Source: Frateuria_A sp051900425
GTDB lineage: Bacteria > Pseudomonadota > Gammaproteobacteria > Xanthomonadales > Rhodanobacteraceae
Reading direction: 5' to 3'
Length of the DNA stretch: 64,000 nt
NCBI RefSeq assembly: GCF_051900425.1
Contig: NZ_JBHZGK010000001.1
Coordinates: 1-64,000, forward strand
A model generated the notes under the pieces. That model was not told the origin of the DNA. It did no database searches and was given only the letters and a program-made list of their open reading frames with translations. Position numbers and translations under genes: made by a program. Positions within the stretch are counted from its first letter, which is position 1; each line of letters begins with the position of its first letter. Of the stretch, positions 58,521 through 64,000 are shown piece after piece.

Positions 58521-59606
58521 TTAGTGGGCCTTGTTCTCGAGCGAGAGCGCGAGATCGCGCTGCTTTTCCAGGTCGGCGGGGATTTCGGCGAAGGTGTAGT
58601 CGAACATCGCGGTGACCGGCTGGGTCTTGGTCTCGAGGTAGGCGTTGACCTCGTTGTCCATCCAGTCGTCGCACTCGGCCTTCCAGGCTTCTTCCTTCTT
58701 GTCGTCCCACACCTTCTTGGCCACCAGCCAGTTCTTCAGGCGCTTCATCGGGTCTTTAGCCCAGGCGTCCTTGACCTCCTGCTCGCCGCGGTAGCGGCGC
58801 GCGTCGTCGGCGGTGGTGTGGTCGCCCAGGCGATAGGTGACCGCCTCGATGACGCTGCCGCCCTCGCCGTTGCGGGCGCGCTCGAGCGCGTCCTCCATCG
58901 CCTTGCGCACGGCGATGATGTCGTTGCCGTCGACCTGGATGCAGTACAGGCCCGCGGCGATGCCCTTCTGTGCCAGCGTCGGCGCGCCGGACTGGATCTT
59001 GCGCGGCACCGAGATCGCCCACTGGTTGTTGACGATCACCGCGACCATCGGCAGGTTCTGCGCGCCGGCGATGTTGATCGCGCCGTAGAAGTCGCCCTTG
59101 GACGAACCGCCGTCACCGATGGTGCACACCGCCACGCGCTTCTCGCCGCGGATCTTGAAGGCGAGTGCCGAACCGGCCGCGTGCAGGCACTGCGTGGCGA
59201 TTGGCACCGACCAAGCGAAATCGTGGCGCGCCGGCTCGTTCTGGTAATCGTTGCCGCGCTCGTCGCCGCCCCAGTACATGTAGACCTCGCGCGGCTGCAC
59301 GCCGCGGTAGAGCTGCGCGCCGTACTCGCGGTAGCTCGGCGCCAGCACGTCTTCGGGCTTCATGGCGCTGCCGATGCCGACGTGCGCGGCCTCATGGCCC
59401 AGGCACGAGGCATAGGTGCCGAGCTTGCCGGTGCGCTGCAGCGCGATCGACTTGGCGTCGAACACGCGGGTGGAGAGCATCAGCTTGTACAGCTCGACCA
59501 TCTGGTTCAGGTCCTGCGCGAAGGCAGGCAGGTCGTCCCGCACCTGCTTGCCCTCGGCGTCGAGGTATTGCAGGTACTCGATTTCAAACTTGGCGGCGAT
59601 GGACAC
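58521..59606 (-). CDS. 2-oxoacid dehydrogenase E1 component, alpha subunit (361 aa)
   Basis: TPP-binding motif GDGGSSKGDFYGAINIAG with the distal NNQWAISVP. The phosphorylation-loop region contains YRLGDHTTADDARRYR. First gene of the operon (E1alpha-E1beta-E2). A GTG start was chosen because cgggagcgagtc precedes it and family N-termini agree; upstream in-frame codons are non-conserved. The E1alpha/beta organisation is the branched-chain 2-oxoacid dehydrogenase or alpha2beta2-type PDH design. Its promoter region is shared with kynA. Confidence 0.9.
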   Translation of the reverse strand: MSIAAKFEIEYLQYLDAEGKQVRDDLPAFAQDLNQMVELYKLMLSTRVFDAKSIALQRTGKLGTYASCLGHEAAHVGIGSAMKPEDVLAPSYREYGAQLYRGVQPREVYMYWGGDERGNDYQNEPARHDFAWSVPIATQCLHAAGSALAFKIRGEKRVAVCTIGDGGSSKGDFYGAINIAGAQNLPMVAVIVNNQWAISVPRKIQSGAPTLAQKGIAAGLYCIQVDGNDIIAVRKAMEDALERARNGEGGSVIEAVTYRLGDHTTADDARRYRGEQEVKDAWAKDPMKRLKNWLVAKKVWDDKKEEAWKAECDDWMDNEVNAYLETKTQPVTAMFDYTFAEIPADLEKQRDLALSLENKAH

Positions 59607-59726
59607 GACTCGCTCCCGTGAAGGTGGAGTGGAGATGGGGATACGTTGGGGGAGGCGGCGGCCCATCCAGTGGGGCCAGGCACGCGCAAACGGCCCGAAA
59701 AGACCGCCTTTGATAGCAGGCAGGCG

Positions 59727-59753
59727 TGTTGCGCTGCAAGGTACGGTGCAACA
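59727..59753. promoter_or_regulatory. Inverted repeat in the divergent bkd-type operon / kynA region
   Basis: TGTTGC and GCAACA are separated by 15 bases, and a nested TTGCgctGCAA overlaps the left arm. It lies between the two divergent starts, where a regulator such as an Lrp/AsnC protein could act on both genes. No regulator gene is adjacent. Confidence 0.35.
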
Positions 59754-59820
59754 TGCGCACCGGTACGGGCTGGGCGCGAAGTGGCGTTACCATGCGGTTT
59801 TGGCGCCTACAGACGACACC

Positions 59821-60669
59821 ATGACGGACAACCGCCGCGACCTCGAAGCTGGCATCGAAACCGACCTGCAGGGCCGGCTGACCTACGGCGGCTACCTGCG
59901 GCTGGACGTGTTGCTGTCGGCGCAGCAGCCGGTCGGCGATCCGCCCACGCACGACCAGATGCTGTTCATCGTGCAGCACCAGGTGGCGGAGTTGTGGATG
60001 AAGCTGGTCATCCACGAGTTGAGCGCCGCCATCGCGCACCTGCAACGGGACGAGCTGGATACCTGCCTGAAGATCCTTGCCCGCGTGAAGCAGGTGCAGC
60101 GCCAGCTGTTCGAGCAGTGGGCGGTGCTGGAAACGCTGACGCCCGCCGAGTACCTGGAATTTCGCGACCAGCTCGGGCCGTCCTCGGGCTTCCAGTCGCT
60201 GCAGTACCGCACGATCGAATTCCTGCTCGGCAACAAGAACGCGCAGATGCTCAAGGTGTTCGGGCACGATCCGGCGGCGCAGGCACAACTGCGCGCGGTG
60301 CTCGAGGCGCCGAGCCTCTACGACGAGTTCCTGCGCTACCTGGCGCGCCGCGGACACGCGGTGCCGGCCGACCTGCTCGAGCGCGACTGGTCCGAGCCGC
60401 ACCGGCGCCACGAGGGATTGCTGCCGGTGTTCCGGCGGATCTACGAACAGCCGAAGGAGTTCTGGCCCGAGTACCACATGTGCGAGCAGCTGGTGGACAT
60501 CGAGGAAAGTTTCCAGCTGTGGCGTTTCCGCCATATGAAAACGGTGGAGCGGATCATCGGGCACCGGCGTGGGACCGGCGGCTCCTCCGGCGTGTCGTTC
60601 CTGAAGAAGGCGCTGGAGCTGGAGTTCTTCCCCGAGCTGCTGGACGTGCGCACGGTGCTCGGCACCTGA
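59821..60669 (+). CDS. kynA: Tryptophan 2,3-dioxygenase
   Basis: Opens the tryptophan indole ring to N-formylkynurenine using haem. Signatures: LTYGGYLRLDVLLSAQQP, HDQMLFIVQHQVAELWMKL, SSGFQSLQYRTIEFLLGNKN and the haem-ligand region FRHMKTVERIIGHRRGTGG (H238). 282 residues is normal. The ribosome site is weak. Other kyn genes are absent here; neighbouring catabolic genes are the dehydrogenase and hpd. Confidence 0.96.
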   Translation: MTDNRRDLEAGIETDLQGRLTYGGYLRLDVLLSAQQPVGDPPTHDQMLFIVQHQVAELWMKLVIHELSAAIAHLQRDELDTCLKILARVKQVQRQLFEQWAVLETLTPAEYLEFRDQLGPSSGFQSLQYRTIEFLLGNKNAQMLKVFGHDPAAQAQLRAVLEAPSLYDEFLRYLARRGHAVPADLLERDWSEPHRRHEGLLPVFRRIYEQPKEFWPEYHMCEQLVDIEESFQLWRFRHMKTVERIIGHRRGTGGSSGVSFLKKALELEFFPELLDVRTVLGT

Positions 60670-60678
60670 CGCTCCGTT

Positions 60679-60740
60679 GTGGAAGCGCCTCCCGTGCGCG
60701 ACCGTGATGCCCGGCGGTCGCGCGCGGGGTGCGCTCCGCA
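60679..60740. repeat. REP-like repeat, family 2, copy 2
   Basis: gtggaagcgcctcccgtgcg, cgaccgtgatgcccggcggt, cgcgcgcggggtgcgctcc. It matches the 55314 copy at the gcgcgaccg...cggtcgc palindrome and the tgcgctcc end. It lies between kynA and the POT transporter. Confidence 0.65.
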
Positions 60741-60829
60741 AGCGCCCCGCCATTGACGCGCCGCCCTTGCGCCGGTTACACGTCAACGATGGCGCGCGGC
60801 GAGCGTGCCCTCCAGCCCAAGGGGAATCC

Positions 60830-62335
60830 ATGAGCCAGACCGCCGAATCCGCGCCGGCCGCGCCCGCCTATCCACAGTTGCTCGGCCACCCGCGCCCGCT
60901 GTGGATGCTCTTCATGACCGAGTTCTGGGAGCGCTTCGCCTACTACAGCGTGAGTTGGGCGCTGGTGCTGTACATCGTGGCGCAGTTCTTCAACGGCGAC
61001 CCGGCGGGGCAGGGCTGGGCGGCCGGCATCTATGGCGCCTACACCGCGCTGATCTACGCCGCGTCGATCTTCGGCGGCTACGTGGCCGACCGGGTGATCG
61101 GCTACCAGCGTTCGATCCTGCTCGGCGCCGCGGTGATGGCCGCGGGCCTGTTCACCCTGCTGGTGCCGAGCAAGCCGCTGATGATGCTCGGCCTGGCGCT
61201 GGTGATCGCCGGCGACGGGCTGTTCAAGCCGAACATCTCCACAATGGTCGGCCAGCTCTATGGCCGTGACGACCCGAGACGCGACCGCGGCTTCACCCTG
61301 TTCTACATGGGCATCAACGCAGGCGCCTTCGTGGCGCCGCTGCTGACCGGCTGGATGGCGGCCCATTTCACCGACACGCCGATGCAGCAGAACTACCGCA
61401 TCGTGTTCGGCGCCGCCGGCGTGGGCATGCTGCTGAGCTTCCTGTGGTTCTGGTTCGGTCGCCGTGGCCTCAAGGGCCTGGGCCGTCCGCTGGCGGGCAT
61501 GGAAAACCGCCTGCGCGTGCTGTGGGTGCTGATTGGCACCGCGGTGGCCGTGCCGCTGATCTATGCACTGCTGGCCTACGTCGGCGCCGAGGGCCTGCAG
61601 TGGTTGCTGGGCGTGCTGTTCATCGGCGTGGCCGCGGCGCTGATCGTCGAGGCGATGCGTCACGACCGGGTGCAGCTGCACCGGGTGATCGCCATGCTGA
61701 TCGTGTTCGTCTTCAGCGTGGTGTTCTGGACGTTCTACTTCCAGTTCGGCACCTCGCTCAACTTCCTGGCGGAAAACTGGGTGGACCGCGAGATGTTCGG
61801 CGGCTGGGTGTTCCCGGTCGGCTGGTTCCAGTCGGTGACGCCGCTGGCGATCCTCACGTTCGCGCCGCTGCTGACGCTGGTGTGGGCGCTGCTTTCGCGC
61901 CGCAACGCCGAGCCGTCGATCCCGCGCAAGTTCAGCTTCGGCCTGATCTTCAACGGCCTGGGCTTCATCGTGCTGGTGTATGCGCTCAAGGAACTGCTCG
62001 GGCCCACCGGCCTGATCCCGTTCTGGCCGCTGGTGCTGTGCTACGTGATGCAGACCCTGGGCGAGCTGTGCCTGTCACCGATCGGCCTTTCGATGGTGAC
62101 CAAGCTCGCGCCGCCGCGGTTCGTTGGCCTGGCGATGGGCGGCTGGTTCCTCTCGCTGGCGGCCGGCGGTGATTTTTCCGGTCTGGTGGCGCGTTCGATC
62201 AGTGGCGAGAGCGGCATGACGGTCGCTTCCGCGCTGTCCGGCTTCAACTTCTGCTTCTGGGTGCTGGTCGGGTCGGGCGTGCTGCTGCTGGTGATCTCGC
62301 CGCTGATCAACAAGCTGATGCACGGGGTGAAATAG
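60830..62335 (+). CDS. POT-family proton-dependent oligopeptide transporter (501 aa)
   Basis: Proton-coupled di/tripeptide importer of the inner membrane. The ExxERF motif is FMTEFWERFAYYSVSWAL; the PTR2 signature region is FGGYVADRVIGYQRSILLG, then GLFKPNISTMVGQLY and FYMGINAGAFVAP. 14 hydrophobic helices are expected. The start ATG follows caaggggaatcc. It supplies peptides, in keeping with the amino-acid catabolic genes around it. It converges with the MarR gene across an inverted pair of repeats. Confidence 0.9.
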   Translation: MSQTAESAPAAPAYPQLLGHPRPLWMLFMTEFWERFAYYSVSWALVLYIVAQFFNGDPAGQGWAAGIYGAYTALIYAASIFGGYVADRVIGYQRSILLGAAVMAAGLFTLLVPSKPLMMLGLALVIAGDGLFKPNISTMVGQLYGRDDPRRDRGFTLFYMGINAGAFVAPLLTGWMAAHFTDTPMQQNYRIVFGAAGVGMLLSFLWFWFGRRGLKGLGRPLAGMENRLRVLWVLIGTAVAVPLIYALLAYVGAEGLQWLLGVLFIGVAAALIVEAMRHDRVQLHRVIAMLIVFVFSVVFWTFYFQFGTSLNFLAENWVDREMFGGWVFPVGWFQSVTPLAILTFAPLLTLVWALLSRRNAEPSIPRKFSFGLIFNGLGFIVLVYALKELLGPTGLIPFWPLVLCYVMQTLGELCLSPIGLSMVTKLAPPRFVGLAMGGWFLSLAAGGDFSGLVARSISGESGMTVASALSGFNFCFWVLVGSGVLLLVISPLINKLMHGVK

Positions 62336-62349
62336 AGCTCGCCAGTGAG

Positions 62350-62397
62350 CCTTCCCCCGTCCCACGGGGGAAGGTGCCGACAGGCGGATGGGGGAAG
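62350..62397. repeat. REP-like repeat, left half of an inverted pair
   Basis: ccttcccccgtcccacgggg, gaaggtgccgacaggcggat, gggggaag. It carries a perfect cttcccccgt/acgggggaag hairpin. The second half at 62471 has the same core, inverted. Confidence 0.75.
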
Positions 62398-62470
62398 CCT
62401 TGCCGGATATTGCGGGTTGCCGCTTTCAAGAGCGGGTTTGCACGAACGCCGCCGCTCCGCGCTCCGATCG

Positions 62471-62515
62471 CCCCCATCCGCCCTTCGGGCACCTTCCCCC
62501 GTAAACGGGGGAAGG
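62471..62515. repeat. REP-like repeat, right half of an inverted pair
   Basis: cccccatccgcccttcgggc, accttcccccgtaaacgggg, gaagg. Its reverse complement matches the 62350 unit over about 45 bases. The pair lies between convergent POT and MarR genes and could form a large stem-loop in either transcript. Confidence 0.75.
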
Positions 62516-62522
62516 ATCGGAT

Positions 62523-62993
62523 CTAGCGCTCCGGCGGCATCAGCTTGTCGAGAATGCGCTCGAGCCAGGCCTGTTCCTCGGCATCGAGCTTCGCCAGCAA
62601 TTCGCGCTCGCGTTGGCGCGCCATCGGCGCGACCTGGTCGTGGATCGCCCAGCCGGCCTCGCTCAAGTTGAGCACCGAGCGGCGCTTGTCGCCGTCATGG
62701 GTGGCGCGGTCCACGCGACCTGCCGCGACCAGTCGGGCAAGCGCGCGGCTGACCGCCACCTTGTCCATCGCCGTGCGCTCGGCCACTTCGCGCGCCGACA
62801 GCCCGTCGAAGCGCCCCAGCACGGCCATCACCCGCCACTCGGTGACGGCCAGGTCGAAGCGGCGCTGGTAGTCGTCGGCGATCGCCTGGCTGACCGTGTT
62901 GGACACGATCGACAACCGGTAGGGCAGGAACCGCTCCAGTTCGAGCGGTGCGTGTTCGGCCGGCGGGCGGACAGGTTGGCGCTTGGCTGGCAC
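62523..62993 (-). CDS. MarR-family transcriptional regulator (156 aa)
   Basis: The MarR winged helix runs from DYQRRFDLAVTEWRVMAVLG through DGLSAREVAERTAMDKVAVS and RALARLVAAGRVDRATHDGD to KRRSVLNLSEAGWAIHD (the beta wing). A GTG start is preferred because aaggag lies ten bases upstream; a second GTG ten codons earlier is possible. The gene is divergent from hpd, 135 bases away, so it probably represses hpd or the tyrosine-degradation genes, as HpaR/HmgR-type MarR proteins do elsewhere. The ligand is unproven. Confidence 0.87.
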   Translation of the reverse strand: MPAKRQPVRPPAEHAPLELERFLPYRLSIVSNTVSQAIADDYQRRFDLAVTEWRVMAVLGRFDGLSAREVAERTAMDKVAVSRALARLVAAGRVDRATHDGDKRRSVLNLSEAGWAIHDQVAPMARQRERELLAKLDAEEQAWLERILDKLMPPER

Positions 62994-62999
62994 GGCAGC

Positions 63000-63128
63000 G
63001 CAGCTCCTTGCAAATGGTTTCACATGTAACTATAACGGAGATCCAGCCGGAAGCTTCGTGGCCCCCGCGCATGCTCGTGGGCGTGGCCGCATCGCCACTT
63101 TACGTCTTCGCCATTTGAGGAGAGCGCC
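63000..63128. promoter_or_regulatory. Divergent promoter region between the MarR gene and hpd
   Basis: The AT-rich segment around ggtttcacatgtaactataa contains an ACATGT core and is the only AT-rich stretch nearby, so it is the likely MarR operator and hpd promoter. No perfect palindrome is seen. hpd has a good ribosome site, gaggagagcgcc. Confidence 0.4.
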
Positions 63129-64000
63129 ATGAACGCCCAACCGAACCTCGGCATGCAGGTCACCACGTTCGAAAACCCGATGGGCATCGACGGCTTCGAA
63201 TTCGTCGAGTTTGCTGCGCCAGCCGGCCGCGGTGGCGAGCTGCATGAGCTGTTCCGCAAGATGGGTTTCACCGCGGTGCTCAAGCACAAGACCCGCGCGA
63301 TCACCGTCTACCGCCAGAACGGTGTGAACTTCCTGGTCAACGAGGACCCGGACTCCTTTGCCGCCGATTTCGCCGCCAAGCACGGCCCCTGCGCCTGCGG
63401 CTTCGCCATCCGCTTCAAGATGGCGGCGGACGAGGTATGCAAGAAGGTGTTGGCCAACGGCGGCGAAGCAGTCGATCACAAGGCTGCCAGCAAGGCGGTG
63501 AACGCGCCGGTGGTCAAGGGCATCGGCGACTGCATGCTCTACCTGGTCGACCGCTACGGCGCCAAGGGCGACGTCTACGACGGCGACTACGAAGCGGTGC
63601 CGGGGGCTGCGCAGCATCCGAAGGGGTTCGGGCTGACCTTCATCGACCACCTCACCCACAACCTCTACTTCGGCAACATGCAGAAGTGGTCGGATTACTA
63701 CGAGCGACTGTTCAACTTCCGCGAGATCCGCTATTTCGACATCAAGGGCGCCAAGACGGGCCTGGTGTCGAAGGCGATGACCGCGCCGGACGGCATCGTG
63801 CGCATCCCGCTGAACGAATCGAACGACCCGAAGAGCCAGATCAACGAATACCTGGACGCGTACCACGGCGAGGGCATCCAGCACATCGCCTGCTTCACCG
63901 ACGATATCTATGCGACGGTCGAAGCGATGCGCGAGCAGGGCGTCGAGTTCCTCGATACGCCCGATACCTACTTCGACGTGATCGACCTGCGCATTCCCGA
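63129..64000 (+). CDS. hpd: 4-hydroxyphenylpyruvate dioxygenase, 3' end cut by the window
   Basis: Converts 4-hydroxyphenylpyruvate to homogentisate in tyrosine breakdown. N-terminal VOC half with NPMGIDGFEFVEFAAP; the second half carries the iron ligands H174 (FIDHLTHNLYFGNM) and H252 (GEGIQHIACF). The third ligand, a Glu, lies beyond the window. The start ATG follows ttgaggagagcgcc. It is divergent from the MarR gene and is likely followed by homogentisate-pathway genes outside. Confidence 0.95.
   Translation, partial: MNAQPNLGMQVTTFENPMGIDGFEFVEFAAPAGRGGELHELFRKMGFTAVLKHKTRAITVYRQNGVNFLVNEDPDSFAADFAAKHGPCACGFAIRFKMAADEVCKKVLANGGEAVDHKAASKAVNAPVVKGIGDCMLYLVDRYGAKGDVYDGDYEAVPGAAQHPKGFGLTFIDHLTHNLYFGNMQKWSDYYERLFNFREIRYFDIKGAKTGLVSKAMTAPDGIVRIPLNESNDPKSQINEYLDAYHGEGIQHIACFTDDIYATVEAMREQGVEFLDTPDTYFDVIDLRIP

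Noticed and set aside
55972..59606. Standard AceEF pyruvate dehydrogenase
   Set aside because: Separate E1alpha and E1beta subunits are present, which is the branched-chain or alpha2beta2 type and not the single-chain AceE type.

Overview
The window is GC-rich chromosomal DNA from a gammaproteobacterium. The best fit is the Xanthomonadales, and within it Rhodanobacteraceae (Dyella, Rhodanobacter or Luteibacter type). This is inferred from gene content and order: birA-coaX-SPOR, a PhoPQ pair led by a small PepSY-like gene, a tryptophanyl-tRNA synthetase with a C-terminal extension, DUF3182, an alpha2beta2-type 2-oxoacid dehydrogenase next to kynA, and abundant REP-like palindromes. No taxonomic marker such as rRNA is present. 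There is one tRNA (Thr-UGU), and no rRNA, CRISPR array or prophage.

Layout. 0-4.2 kb is an accessory edge: the tail of an IS3-family transposase, a secreted protein of unknown role, diverged terminal-type repeats, a frameshifted sulfotransferase, an EAL phosphodiesterase and two small conserved proteins. 4.6-10.4 kb holds an MFS transporter, a GAF/PAS sensor kinase, a secreted protein and a pair of lipoprotein genes of clearly lower GC. 10.4-20.8 kb is a run of small and medium genes: a membrane protein, a SEC-C protein, a methyltransferase, a Skp/OmpH-like chaperone, an M14 peptidase, many conserved proteins of unknown function and a GNAT acetyltransferase. 20.8-31.5 kb has a hybrid PAS kinase, several very hydrophilic small proteins (KGG type and similar), an OmpA-like lipoprotein, mfd, a YCII protein and DUF3309.

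31.5-45.9 kb holds a HAD hydrolase, a PIN protein, a CPXCG protein, nicotinamidase, an FAD/NAD(P) protein paired with a cysteine-dioxygenase-like cupin, a TonB-type protein, a hemolysin-III-like membrane protein, a DUF885 peptidase, DUF456, an alpha/beta hydrolase overlapping a DUF3182 gene, ferredoxin-NADP reductase, a TMEM175-like channel and dusA. 46-51.6 kb contains the PepSY-PhoP-PhoQ operon and birA-coaX-SPOR. 51.8-64 kb contains tRNA-Thr, arginase, trpS, two small genes, a VOC protein, the E1alpha/E1beta/E2 genes of a 2-oxoacid dehydrogenase, kynA, a POT peptide transporter, and a MarR regulator divergent from hpd (cut by the window end). The last 12 kb therefore concentrates peptide uptake and amino-acid catabolism: arginine, tryptophan, tyrosine and probably branched chains.

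Most of the window is ordinary chromosome. I did not find a multi-gene defence, secretion or biosynthetic system that looks new. The observations most worth checking are: two families of REP-like palindromes that often end exactly at, or supply, stop codons; the low-GC lipoprotein pair; a one-base frameshift in the sulfotransferase; the cluster of hydrophilin-like small genes; an HExxH protein without a normal start codon; the TrpRS extension; and a palindrome in the divergent region between the dehydrogenase operon and kynA.
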